A stretch of 64,000 nt of DNA from Isoetes taiwanensis (Eukaryota; Streptophyta; Lycopodiopsida; Isoetales; Isoetaceae): the NCBI GenBank assembly GCA_021234155.1, contig JAJEKV010000078.1, positions 932,001 through 996,000 on the forward strand, written 5' to 3'. Of the stretch, positions 44,604-56,350 are shown piece after piece. Positions within the stretch are counted from its first letter, which is position 1. Each line of letters opens with the position of its first letter. The notes under the pieces were generated by a model. It saw only the letters and a program-made list of their open reading frames with translations. It did no database searches and had not been told where the DNA came from. Both the position numbers and the translations under genes were made by a program.

Positions 44604-45974
44604 GTTGCCCCTAGGGGGGCAAACCCTCGTTTATGTGGGTTTGTGGGCATATCTAGGTATATGCCGGCATATGCCTAGCATATGCTAGTGACTGCTCCAA
44701 ACTGGCTGTTGCCTGTAAACTCTCGGTCATCCAGCCCCATTCCTTCGCAGGCGTGGCTATGGCGCATTCCTTCGCGGTGGCGTTTCTCCAAGTCGAACCT
44801 GATACTGTGAAGATCGAGCGGAGAAGAGGGGTAGATCACCACCATTATCAGGCTGCTTCTTATTCTTCCCCCTTTAGACCGTCGATTAAAGTTGTGATTT
44901 TCCCATGGCATTGCTCTTCTGTCTCTCGCACCAACCAGCCGTCATGGCCAAGCTTCTGCAGTCGGCCAAGCTTCCGCAATGGATTCTTGATCTATTGAAT
45001 CTGTGGTCTTGGGCAAAAGCCGTGGCCTTTTATTTATTCAAAGCTCTCGAAACTTCAAACAATGTTGCTCCTTTCTCGGGCGCTCCAACAAAGATGCAAG
45101 TTGCATTGGATTTTGCTTGTGGCGGGAATTGCAGATTGCGGTCCCATTCAACAGGGCAATGAATATGGGAGCACAACATCGTCACTATTTTCCAAGTATA
45201 CACCCTGTGAATTCAAGTTCTAGCATCCGAAAATCCCATTCTCTCTTATGTTTCTATGCTCTGCTCCAGTCTAGATCCCGCCGCGGTAAACATCGGACCT
45301 TTATCGGCGGTTGCAATCTAACAGAGTCCACATTTTTGAGGGATTTTCCTTCCGATCCTTTAGTCTCGGTACATTTATCCGAGGTTTATTATTAATGATC
45401 GAGAAAACGCGTGTAATGTAAATTGTTGCATTATGCTCAAACATTGTTGTTTGGGCTGGCCTTCCATTTTACAATGAATCTGAGACCTCTGCAGGCTGTC
45501 CAAAGGTATATGTTTATTTCAATGTAATGCTGATTTCTGATTTGTTGCAAATGTTCTTCCCTTCCTAATACTTTCCATAGGTATAAGCGACAATTGATGG
45601 CTGCAAAATGTGGTTATGTTGCCTTCCTTGTACCTTCACAAATTGTTTGCTTTCAAAAATCCTTTTGCGCAAAAGTTGGTTGTGATTCTTGGATCTTCCA
45701 CAAATGGGGTGTTAATCTATCTTTGTGGCATTTTAGGTGTAAAGCCAAAACAATTTTGGCTGAAATATGCTTCATGTGTCTCTCGGGTTCTTTGAATCAG
45801 TTCCATGTAAATTGCTTCATAGGTAATATCTTCCTTTCGAATTGTTTGGGATTCAAGTGCTTCTTACGTTTCTTTTTTGCTTTTGAAGACCCAACTACTT
45901 GCCATGCCCTTATCCTATTTACCATGATTCAAAACAATCCATAACCGGACAACTTTTCCCATGTTGTGCATAAG

Positions 45975-47473
45975 CCGCAATCATTGCACCCTATGACACC
46001 ACATCAGATTTTGTAACTTCTCAAATATCTTGTGTGATTCCTCCAAAGTCCGACATTTGGAATACATGTCAACGAGGGCATTCAGTATGACATTATCATG
46101 TTCAAGCCCAAGAGTTAAAAGCTGTTCATGAATAAGTCTTCCCGCTCTAGAAATCCTAGGCTGCCACATGCTTTTAAGATGCTTGGAAATGTGACAAATA
46201 TCTGGATGTATTCCTTCTTCTTGCATCTTTTGCAAAACAGCCTAAGCTCGAGAAAACATTCATCGCGTGCAATGCATACCCCGCAATAATTACATTCCAG
46301 AAACTACATCTTTATTTGGTAATCTTTCAAAAGAACGATGCCTCATCCAAAACGCCACATTTGGCATACATATCAATAAGGGTATTTGCAATCGCAACAT
46401 CCGATTATTGGAACATGTGATCGTAAATCTGCTCATGAATTACCCTGCCTTGTTGTATGGAACCTATACCCCCGCACGTCTTCAACATGCTCAGAAATAT
46501 GGACCTGCTTCCTTCTACACCATTATTTTGCATCTTGTCAAAGCAGTCCAGGGCAACAGGACCTTCAAAGATGGTGCGCATATCCCCGCAATCAATGCAC
46601 CCACGAAACCACATTACAATGTGGTGTAGCCTCAAAGGCCTTTCTTGACTCCGTCATGCTACCACATTGCCATTCTCTATTGCTCCTATGCTACTACGAG
46701 CCTTTATGATGCTTGAGAATGTGTCTTTGTCCGGTTTAATGCCTTCACTCTGCATCCTCTCAAAACAATCTAAAGCAAGAAAACCCTTCCTATGTTGTGC
46801 AAATTCTGCGATCATTGCACCCCATGACACTGCATCCAGGTTTGGCAATCCAGTAAAGATTTCCTGAGACTCCATCAAGCTGCCACATTTTGCATACATA
46901 TGCACAAGGGTACTCCCCACAACAACATCCGAGCTCAAACCATGCCTAATGATCTGCTGATGAATCTGCCTTCCCTCTTTACATGCAATATCATTGGTGC
47001 AGGCTTTAAGGACAGCAAGATAGACATGTTTATCACATTTTAGTCCCCGATTCTTTGCATTTTGTTGTACAATCTCATGGCTTCTTACATTTCCTCCCAC
47101 GTTAGCATGAGCTGAAATTATTGCACTCCATGTATAAACACTTGGTTGCCTACTTACGAAATGTTTGATCCGCTTCAAGCAACGATCCACAAGATGCATA
47201 TATGCGAGATAAGATATAGTTGCCCAAAACTTCAACTGAATCTACATATTTTTTCCCTCATACTTTCGAAAGTTATGAGAGATGAACTTGCACGCCACCC
47301 CGCGGGTCTTTGAATTTAGCACAATCTTTGCGGGAGCAAATATGCATTGTCCCTAGATATAGGAACACTACGACGCGGTGCATAATCTCAAGGGCCTCGT
47401 CTAAACGCCCTTCTTTACATATATATAGCTCGGTGTAGTCCAAGCGGGGGCAAGGCGGTCTCAATTTTTCCAA
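45975..47473 (-). pseudogene. PPR (PLS-type) protein gene, broken
   Basis: Three main pieces in shifting frames form one PPR protein. The first lies at 47473-47273 (KEGRLDEALEIMHR). The second is 47235-46654, with VYTWSAIISAHANVG, CKEGRQIHQQIIRHGLSSDV, STLVHMYAKCGSLMESQEIF and ISWG-type junctions (VSWGAMIAEFAQH). The third runs 46635-45981 with breaks, with CGGIGSIQQGRVIHEQIYDH and LVDMYSKCRTLEESHKIF. The alternating P, L and S repeats mark the plant organelle RNA-editing or RNA-processing class. Intact members are imported into plastids or mitochondria and bind one RNA each. At least four frameshifts or stops are present, and no clear start or DYW/E tail is seen. It lies within the 6.8-kb insertion and may be a captured copy. 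Confidence 0.85.
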
Positions 47474-47679
47474 TCGGTGGCTTGAATCTTACATTTATTT
47501 CCACATAAGAGATGTTGTATATCATCAACGGATTCTAAGATCTTGAGGTAAGATGTTTTGAAACCAAGCGGGGGCAAAAGGCGGTCTCAATCGGTGGCTT
47601 GAATCTTCTATTATTTCCACATAAGAGATGCGTATATCATCAACGGATTCTAAGATCTTCGAGGTAAGATGTTTTGAAA
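47440..47679. repeat. Tandem duplication, ~120-bp unit
   Basis: Unit 1 (47440-47563) and unit 2 (47564-47679) both start CCAAGCGGGGGCAA and end GTAAGATGTTTTGAAA. They differ mainly by small indels. It overlaps the N-terminal edge of the PPR pseudogene. Confidence 0.85.
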
Positions 47680-48371
47680 TACCCCTGAATAGCTGGTCTT
47701 CTAATTTTTAAAGGCAGCCAAATTTTCTTTCTGGCGGTTCATTTGAGTCTTACGAACTTCTTTATGTTAGTTGGGAATAATTTTTCTACATGCATTTCTA
47801 GTTTGGTGGTAAGTATGTTGCTCTAACTTGGTTGCCATTTTTATGCGTGCTACTTTGCTCCATTGTTTCATCGAGCTATATTTTTTGAACATTTCGGTAA
47901 TCTCATAAAGAAGCCTCTTGAGTTTTGATTTGAACATAAGCGGTTTGCATGATTATCGACCATCTTTTATGCCTGCATTCATTTTCACTAATGTTACAAT
48001 TGGGTTTAAAAGATCAGCAATTTAGCTTTTTAGTTTCCACAAATTTATGCTCATGATTTACACAAGAGGCGTTATCCTTGAGATTCTTGCCTTACCATTA
48101 CATAACATAAGTCATAAGTCAGTGAAGTTGGTCTACAAGATCTCGGACACTTGTTATGGGATGGAGGGATATGACCTTTGTGGTTCGGTGTAGAGCATTC
48201 ACACGTAAGCAATTTATGAAAGAAGCTTTTTTCAAGGATGGCTGCACGGAAGCGGGTAATGCATAATGGCAAATGCGACGGTGGTCCAATAGTTAAGGTA
48301 TTACATCAATAATTGAATGCAGCAAAAATTGTTGCTTGTGCCTGCTTAGAGAGCCTTATTTATAGAAACAC
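47680..48371. other. No gene seen
   Basis: AT-rich spacer between the PPR pseudogene and the ARC6/PARC6-like fragment. No motif is recognised. Confidence 0.5.
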
Positions 48372-48713
48372 CAAGTCACGATACCAGCAGAGCGATTGGA
48401 AGTTTATTACGTAGCTCTTGCCCATGTAGCAAAAAGCTTCAATGCTAAAAATCCCTAGTTGATTCAAGAGGCAGGAGCTTTGTTCTTACAAGCATTTGCA
48501 TCAGTAAATGATCAGAACACCATTCCTACTCTAGAGGAGCAACATGATGTTGCATTGGGGAGGGCAATGTGCGCACTTTTATTGGGAGTTGACAACTGCA
48601 AGGTGCTACTGGGTCTGGATGATGAAAATTCTCCTTTGAGATATCCACCGGCTATGGCGATACCTCCCTCATATTTCCTTCCGGCCGCTTGTTGCGATGT
48701 TGGAGCAGATTAA
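48372..48713 (+). pseudogene. ARC6/PARC6-like exon fragment
   Basis: The plus-strand frame reads QVTIPAERLEVYYVALAHVA, then KSFNAKNP, a TAG stop at 48456-48458, and then LIQEAGALFLQAF, ALGRAMCALLLGVDNCKVLL and GLDDENSPLRYPPAM. The order and wording resemble the middle of ARC6 and its paralogue PARC6/CDP1, plant proteins of the chloroplast inner envelope that position the division ring. The stop, a missing residue in ALLLG-VDNC, and the loss of similarity after PLRYPPAM mark it as non-functional. No flanking exons were recognised, so it is most likely a captured or duplicated fragment. The assignment is from memory of the family's wording and needs a search. Confidence 0.5.
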
Positions 48714-51389
48714 TCTCTTTATGGCACTTGCTATTTGTGATCTCTATCATTATCATTTCTGCTCACTCCTCTAACCTACGAATACCCCCTGTTTATTTTC
48801 GCTTAGAAGCTCGAGCGAGCGGAAGGAACAAGGCATCCAGACTCGCAATTGCAGGCACTTGGAATAGCTCTTTAACAGTTTGACCATGAAATTCATGGGT
48901 ATGAAATTTCTGGAATCTGTGAAATTTGTCAAAGTCTTGAATTTTCTTATTGATGTGCATGCATCGGCCAATTGCTTTGATGTGGCGAGACACGAAGATT
49001 CTTGTGTCCAGCAAATTTGTTAACACTTTTCGTCTTTTGCTAGAATGAAAATTATTGATCAAGTAAATTGCATAATTGGTGCGCCTCGCGCTTTGTCTTT
49101 TATTTTGACAAATATATTTTAATTGTTCAGGTGGAAATGGAAACCTCAGAGAGCCCAAGCGGGCATGCAATTTTGTGTTTTTGTCCCCTTAGATCATGTT
49201 TAGACCATCTGATTAGAGAAAGTTGATTCCAAAAGTAATCCATGTAAGTTCAATGCTAAAAATGTTAGCCAAAGAAAGCTGGAGTATCGTAATTGTGTTT
49301 GTTAGTTAATTGACTGTAAAAGCTTATAGAGTATAAAATGGCGCTCCCTTACATGCTGTTACATATATTTTATTTGTAGTAACTCAAGCATATCCTCTCC
49401 AATAAATATCTTCTCTCCATTGGTGGAACTTGCCATAAGGTGTTGTAAATATCTCTTTTAAATGCCTTAGCTTTCGTAGACAATTCAAGCACATGCATTA
49501 TCAATGTCGTCTATATATGTTAATGCTGGTGGGTTATACTCGAGTTTGCAACTCAAAGATAGCAAGATCATGAAAGCAAGCCATCAAATCGTATATTAAA
49601 GAGACCAATTGTCGTCAATTTTGCTATTGTTTTACAGTTGCTGCTAAATTGATTTCCATAACTAGACAAAATTGTTAATTTATTTGAATCTTCAAGCAAT
49701 TGGATCGTGCAATCGGGCCTGCATAAAATATCAAACAATTGCACATTTGTCGTAGATCTGTCGACAATGGCAAATTTAATCTTGCTTTGTCTATTCTTTA
49801 TTTTGACAATAGTATGTCTATGTGTCAAGGTTCAAATGATATTTTAAGTAGAAAGCATCAACTACGATTTGATGTTTGGGTAATGTTAAAAAGGGAGTTT
49901 TTATCTATTGAAATAAACACCCACGGATGTGAGATGATACTATTTGGTAGACATTTTTTTTATACTGCATTGCTAAAGTTCATTGCCATTCTTTATGCAA
50001 CTACCCTCTAGTGTATGCCTTCAAAAACATGATTGTTAAACAATCATGGCTATGTACTTCCCAAGTATAACATTTACAAATTGTTAAATTATTTTGCACC
50101 TTCACACTTGTTGAGGTTCTTTATTTCATCAAAGAAGACATTGAAATTGACTTATCGAAAGTAAAGCCACAACGCAATTGACATAGCTTAGCCAATGCAT
50201 GTTCCTTGTGTTTTGGAAAAATTGGACCATCATTGTCTTCGAAAAGAACAACCCTTCGCTGCTAGAAAATGTTCAATTGATTTAACATCTTCAGGGTTTC
50301 AAGGTTGTTAAGTTCCGAATTACCATAGCAAAATCTTAATTCTTAATGGTAGTTGAAGAATATACGTAGCGGCCACTTTAATGAAACCCGCTGTTGAGCA
50401 ATCCAATAAAAACTTTCATGGAATATAAGAAACAAACACAGACTTGCTAGAGAGGGTTAATTTGTTAGAGTTTGAGCAGGTGTTAATCGCGACTACAATT
50501 TTTTGACTTTGACTTCCTAGGTGCAGCTTTTAGTTGATTTTGCACAATTTTGACTTTGACATCTCAGCAAGCTACCAGTCGACTTGATATACTCCTCATA
50601 GTACAAATACTTGTAATATATGTACCAGTACCAGATATATAACATACAACTGCGCCCTGTGCACCCCTGCTAGTGGAGGATTGCATTATTAAAACAATTG
50701 ATGCAATTTGTTGATGGTTCTCAACTTCCTTACCATCGACTGAATGGCAATAATAATAGATTAGCTAACATCTTTAATAGTTTCATGGCCTATCAATAAC
50801 AATCATATTTACAATATCATGGCACATCTTCTAGTTGTTCCTTTGGTTCCTTTGGTGAAACCTACATACGTAAACATGGGTAAAAGCTTGCAAGTCCAAT
50901 GCGTTTGGAGGATTGTGGAAATGCAATTTTAGCATTGAGGAGGGGTAGAAAACGGCAGAATGCTATTTCTTAGATTGGGTTTACTTTCAATGATAGCTAT
51001 GCATGGGTAGATCATGGCAAATACTTAGCAAACGTTGACAAATGTTACTTGCATATATGTTATGCAATCCTGGTTCGCAATGTTGAAAAATAGTTCTCGA
51101 AATATTAATAAGTGTTACGCATTAAATATTGGGCAATTACTTGTTGTACTTGACTACATAGAATGTGGGCCAGACCAAGAGAAAATTGATACAGGCATGT
51201 CTCATCACATAATATTTTGACAGATTAATGTGCACAATGGAGACAATAAATGCCCCTTCTTCTTCTAATGTGTACTCTTGGAGTAACAAGAGGGCAGGGA
51301 ATGATAGGGTGGTACTGTGGTTGTCAAACTGTTCCCAAGCCACTTCACCCTCCGGCCATGGAGGGCAACCCTCCGTGCGCAGCACCTTG
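48714..51389. other. No gene recognised
   Basis: AT-rich sequence. Frames at 48793-49170 (minus) and 49739-50011 (plus) show no motif. The right end of the insertion lies at about 51355-51389. Confidence 0.5.
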
Positions 51390-51643
51390 TTTAATTCTAC
51401 TCCATTTTCAAAGACGATTTCTCCAAGGCCATAAATTTGTTCCTTCTATAGTTTGTTCTAAATATGATTCTTGAAGGTAAATGCTCTAAAATAAGGGTTC
51501 ATTAATTCAGCCTATTACGTTGCAAATGCTTTTTACAAATTTTTGGTTGAGAAAATAAGGTTTTAATCAAAAATAAGATTTTTATGAGAGGTTTTTTTTT
51601 TAACCAAACCATTGTATGTAATATCTAAATCACTAAAAATAGA

Positions 51644-51672
51644 CTAGTAATGGTGCCCAGCATTGCTGGGCA
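51644..51672 (-). other. Helitron 3' terminus with perfect hairpin (minus strand)
   Basis: On the minus strand, arms TGCCCAGC and GCTGGGCA (51654-51672) are followed by CTAG (51647-51644) and T. It is the intact version of the end at 2136 and has the same stem as the Helitron at 2572-4415. Confidence 0.75.
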
Positions 51673-52106
51673 TAAGTTCGGCCTGTAAATGTTTTGGCCG
51701 CAATGAGAAAAGCGTGCAGCAATAATCCAACTTTTGTAACTTTTTATTATAACAAAAACTTGTCAAAGCTTTAACAACGCTGTAAACAATACTTAGCTCC
51801 TTCATATTAGATAATGTTGCATTCGTATCTTTTTGACGTTTGAGTGGTGCTTGTTCATAGCAAGTATGAGTGATTAAAGTGTTAATCTGAACATGGTTTG
51901 AGGTAAGGCCATAACTATAGTCAAAGTCTATAGCTCTCTGTGAGACTGGATATAAGGTGGCACATTGTAAATGATGAATTATTGTCATCATCCTCGGTAT
52001 ACGTAAAGATCTTATGGTGAAACACTAATGTTGATCATACGGTGAGACACTAATGTTGAAATATAACATGTGAATATGGTGGGATTGTTATGAAGTTTAA
52101 CACTAA

Positions 52107-52133
52107 CTAGTAATGGATGCCCGGCGTTGCCAG
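52107..52133 (-). other. Second Helitron-type 3' terminus (minus strand)
   Basis: CTAG at 52107-52110, preceded on the minus strand by a hairpin with arms GCCTGGC and GCCGGGC (one mismatch). In copy 1 (near 4462) the hairpin is deleted. It lies 40 bp from the empty site of the 2572 Helitron, so Helitrons have inserted here more than once. Confidence 0.6.
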
Positions 52134-53261
52134 GCCTAACTATAATTCTATTGTAGTCAACCATTTTTTCGTAGGCATATATCGTTGAATTTGGAAAGGA
52201 GCAATATTAGAAAAAACCACATTCAAGCTTAACTGAAAGATATATTAAGTCCTCAAATATCCTTCATGCGGCATTAAGAGGATGCATTATTTCCTCTAAA
52301 CCCCTCTTAAACTATCTACAATGTAAATTGATTAGCAAGCCATGGAATAGAATAGAATGGAAACATGAAGTGTAATCCTAGCCAATCTTTTTAGAAATAT
52401 TGCAAGTAGTATAGATTATTTCCTCTTGACCATGTGCAATGTGCAACCATATAAAACATGAAAAGACCATGTAGCCAATATTTTAAGAATTGCAAAGTAG
52501 TATATAGATGCAAGCCCGATCATTGCAATTTATGATAGATACTCTAGTCACTATAGCGAATCATATCTTCATAGCTCGATTGTTGAACCATATCTTCCTT
52601 GGCAATAACATGCACATGGTGTACATAGAACACAAAAGGCTTTAAAAAAGAGCAAATGAAGCAAAATACCTTAGCAATATAATTTTTAGGTCACATATAA
52701 TCCTAGATCAAACACAAATCCATAAAAAATACCCAATCCCACACAAATCACGTCCACCAAGTGGTAGGCAATGCCATGTGTGAGAAATCAACACACTCCA
52801 AGCTTATGTAAAGCTTAATATGTAGGAAACTCAAATGATAATGTCCTATGTAGGAAAAGCAAGTTATAAGTCATCATTTTATGTAAGTAATTTGCATATT
52901 ATACACTTTGTTTTCCAAATCATTCTGCATGTAGATGGATACATCATACTATCCTTGTCTAGATGTTAGAGCCTGAACTCTAACCTTGCAAGAAGGATGA
53001 AAAACCCAACAATCCAAGCTCAATCTATCAGATCAAGGCAATGCACAACACAAAGATTCATCATCTCCATAGCTAGATCAAGCAAAAATACACTCTCTCA
53101 ATACACCGTCTCTCTCCCTGTTCTTCTCTCTCTGCTCAGATAATACAGTGATCATGCCTCCTGCACACCATAATGCATACGTGCAAAATATCCTGCACGC
53201 GTGCATGCGCGTATCTCCCTCCATATACGGTATAAAATCTCCTATACCACCTCAATAGTGG

Positions 53262-53335
53262 TGAGTGTGGTGAGTGGTGAGTGGTGACGAGTGTGGTGAC
53301 AAATGTGGTGACGAGTGTGGTGAGTGGTGACCACC
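53262..53335. repeat. GTGGTGA minisatellite in Gypsy LTR
   Basis: GTGGTGAGTGGTGACGAGT-type units of 7-15 bp repeated over about 74 bp. Confidence 0.75.
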
Positions 53336-53758
53336 CCAACAGTGGCGACCACAGTGGGAAAATGTGCCACTCCGTGGCGGAGAACCCACAACAAAACATA
53401 CTAATATGGTCCTTGGGACATGTCCCCAAATAACACATTTACATGTACGTTGAGAAAGAAAATTACCCTCCTCAAATCCAATGAACTGGTACAAAACACA
53501 TTGGTCTAAAATGATAGTGACGAAACAGAGCCTCTGTAACTGTGGGAAACTTTGAAATCTGATATCTTGAGTTCCAGACCTCCGTTTGACATGCACCATA
53601 GCTCGTTGGATTCATATCGCTGAAACACATCTTTTGATGTAAGATAGATTGTGTATTATGGAACTGTCACCATCTGTGTTTACAGAAAAACGACCTGCTG
53701 TAACCCAAAAGTTCTCCACAAATTCTCTGTAATTGGAGCTATACCAAATCTGAATCCC

Positions 53759-54928
53759 TTAGAATAGCACTTCTGTTTCAAAATAAGGCCTGAGATCCTT
53801 GCCATTTCTGGGATTAGGCAACAATTCCCCTTCTGGAGTCATCAAGTAGAAAGCCCCACCTGGTACCTCTTTATCAATCAGAAATGGGCCTTCCCATGGG
53901 CTTTGAAATTTAGATAGATGCTGCTTAGTGGTCCTGCACAACACCAATTGCCCTTCCTCAAATGGATTAACAACCTGTAACTTATCTTTGATAAGCTTTA
54001 CTTTCTGTTTATGCCTCATATTAAAGTATTCTGCTTCTTGTCTCATCTCTTGCAATTGCAACAAATCATCCATCCTATTATGCACTTGATTTGGAGTTGG
54101 AACTTCTCCTAAATTCTCATAATAAGGTAGCTCCACAAATGAACACAAAGGAATGTCCAAATGAATAGGCATCACAGCCTGCACTCCATAAACCAATTCA
54201 AATGGTGTAAATCCTGTAGCTAACTTGTAAGTACACCTGAAACTCCATAAGGCATCTGTCAAGGCTTCATGCCAATTTCTTTGATTATCCTTCACCGTTT
54301 TGGCCAAGATAGCTTTCAAAATTTTGTTAGTAGACTCAGCTTGCCCATTTCCCTGTGGATAATAAGCAGAAGCTTGTACATGTTGAACATCAATCTTTTC
54401 TGTTAACTGAGCTACTACTTTTCCCATGAAATGACTTCCCCGATCAGACAAAAAAATGGTTGGAACACCAAACTGAGAAATCAAATTATGATAAAGAAAG
54501 CTTACTGTGGTATTTTCTGTAGCATGCTTTGCTGGAATTGCTTCTACCCACTTTGTAAACATACATGTGGCTGCCAAGATATACTTATGACCTTTGGAAG
54601 ATGGAGGATTGATAGGCCCAATGTAATCCAATCCCCACATATGAAACGGACCAACGCTCAAAATAGGATGGAATGGCATATTATTGTGGCCTGTCAATTG
54701 TTTATGCCTTTGACACTTCTCACATTTGCTAACAAAGTCTCTAGTGTCCTTGTAAAGAGTTGGCCAATAATATCCCCAATGAAGGATCTTTCTAGCTGTG
54801 GTTCTGGCTGCAAAATGCCCCTGACAATCATGTGCTTGCTGCAACAAATCATGAGTTTGCTGACCAGCAATACATCTTAATAAGAGATCTTCCATAGTCC
54901 GCTTATAAAGAATAGCTTCATGCACCAC
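53759..54928 (-). pseudogene. Gypsy integrase
   Basis: A 389-codon frame. An HHCC zinc-binding N-terminus has His 33, His 38, Cys 69 and Cys 72 (HDCQGHFA ... CEKCQRHK). The DDE core has Asp 101 (GLDYIGP), Asp 162 (FLSDRGSHF) and Glu 198 (NGQAESTNK). The C-terminal domain includes GQLVLCRTTKQ and WEGPFLIDKEVPGGAFYL. The integrase itself looks complete. It inserts element cDNA in the nucleus. It is separated from the RNase H part by a frame break between 54928 and 55065, so it could not be made as part of the polyprotein. Confidence 0.9.
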
Positions 54929-55024
54929 ATAACCAGCTGCTTGTACTCTAAGAGCATGCTTTTGTTGCTTTGAAAATGATGAAGGATAAGTCTGACCTTG
55001 TAAATACCTGTATATATTGGCATA

Positions 55025-56341
55025 TCAAAGATCCACGGTTTCAATGAACCCTTGTAATACTCCATTATCCTGAAATGCTACTTGCTGGTCTGTTTCCTCT
55101 TCTATTTCAGCACCACTACTCAAATAGGAACTTGGATTATGAGCTCCTTGAGTCATCTTAACATACTTCAATTCAAATTCTTGTATGATAAGAGCCCATC
55201 TTGTAAACTTAGGATCTTGGACCGTCTTATTGTAAATGCATGGCAATGGGTTCACATCCATATGAATGTAGACATATTGTACGTTTGCTGAATTCCATTG
55301 TGAAGGAAGAAGATAATGTCTAAATTTATTCAAGGCCCACTTCAATGCCAACCCAAGATGCTCCACATGAGTCCATTTCTGCTCTTGTGGAGTTAACAAC
55401 CTGCTAGCATAGTAATTCACATCATAATGCTTTTGCTGATTTTTCTGACATAGTGTGACAGCCAAAGCTTGCTCCCAAACTGTAAAGAATAAATGAAATG
55501 GCTCACTCATTCTTGGAGGAATCAGCAAAGTTCTCTCTTTCAATTGACCAAGGCACCATTCAAATGCTTCTTGAGCGCCCTCCTTCCATCTAAAATTCTG
55601 CCCTGGCTTCATACAATCCACAAGTGGCTGGGTTATTTTAGCAAAATTGTGCAAATACCTCCTACTAAAACTGAGTTGGCCATATAAGCTTCTCACTTGT
55701 GATACATTTGTAGGTGGTTTGACCTTCTCCAAGGCTGCAATCTTACCATGATCCACTTGTAATCCCTTTTCTGAAACAGAATTGCCCAATAGTTTTCCTC
55801 CTCTAGTGAAGAAAATACACTTAGCAGGATTCAAACTTATGCCATACAATCGACATCTTTCAAGAACTTTTCTGAGGTGATCCAAGTGATCCCTTCTTGG
55901 ATTCGAAAACATTGTTAGGTCATCTATAAAGATTCTCAAACAATCCAAAATATCATGAAAAGCATATGTCATAGCTCGCTGAAATGTGGCTGGAGCATTT
56001 GTAAGGCCAAAAGGTAATACATTATAAGCATAAATGCCAAAAGATGTTCGAAAAGCCGTCATTGCTTGATGTGGTGGATAGATTTGGATCTGATTATATC
56101 CTGAGTAACCATCCAAGAACGAATAGGCCTGATTTCCTGCAACAATATCAAAACAAAGTGTATAAGAATACCAGTTGCAACTATTACTGTGGTTTTTGGA
56201 ACCATGTAAAACCATTAGGATTAAGCCATAAAAACATAATATGCAATTTTTTAAAGTTACTAGCAAATCCAATGGTCCCAAGCCCTTGAATCGTAATAGT
56301 GAAACCTTTCTTCAAAATTTGCTTTTCTTTAAGTTGCCTGT
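55025..56341 (-). pseudogene. Gypsy reverse transcriptase and RNase H, N-terminally incomplete
   Basis: RT begins near residue 45 with DIVAGNQAYSFLDGYSGYNQ (catalytic Asp 57), then VLPFGLTNAPATFQ and the catalytic loop FIDD at residues 118-121 (usually YIDD). The thumb has LNPAKCIFF and the RNase H part has YYASRLLTPQEQKW and FELKYVKMTQGAHN. The first 45 residues do not look like RT fingers. The sequence upstream to 56341 is open but diverged, so the finger region is lost or scrambled. Together with the missing gag and protease, this copy is not autonomous. Confidence 0.85.
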
Positions 56342-56350
56342 ATTTAGTCG

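Larger units (their letters stand above)
44604..51389. mobile_element. 6.8-kb insertion in repeat copy 2, with host-gene fragments
   Basis: Comparison with copy 1 (continuous across 1885-1890) shows that this block was inserted. It begins GGGTTGCCCCTAGGGG. Its right end, read on the minus strand, is AAGGTGCTGCGCACGG followed by AGGGTTGCCC. Related ends occur at 62111-62216 (minus orientation, about 110 bp similar to the left end), 26440-26458 and 56571-56600. It contains a PPR pseudogene and an ARC6/PARC6-like fragment. The class of element is not clear. It has neither Helitron nor LTR ends, and may be several insertions rather than one. Confidence 0.55.
51390..52962. repeat. Large dispersed repeat, copy 2, second part
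   Basis: Aligns with 1888-2571 and then 4416-5280, without the Helitron that interrupts copy 1. It ends abruptly at 52963, where the Gypsy LTR starts. Confidence 0.85.
52964..56350 (-). mobile_element. Ty3/Gypsy retrotransposon, 5'-truncated
   Basis: The element is on the minus strand. Its 3' LTR starts at 52964 with TGTTAGAG (so it ends CTCTAACA on the minus strand) and extends at least to about 53430, perhaps to about 53750. Integrase and RT/RNase H follow in the order expected for Gypsy. Gag, protease, the N-terminal part of RT and the 5' LTR are not found to the right, so the element is truncated near 56350. The left LTR interrupts repeat copy 2. Confidence 0.82.

Noticed and set aside
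52964-53750. Exact inner boundary of the Gypsy 3' LTR
   Set aside because: The second LTR is missing and no clear polypurine tract was found, so the boundary cannot be fixed.
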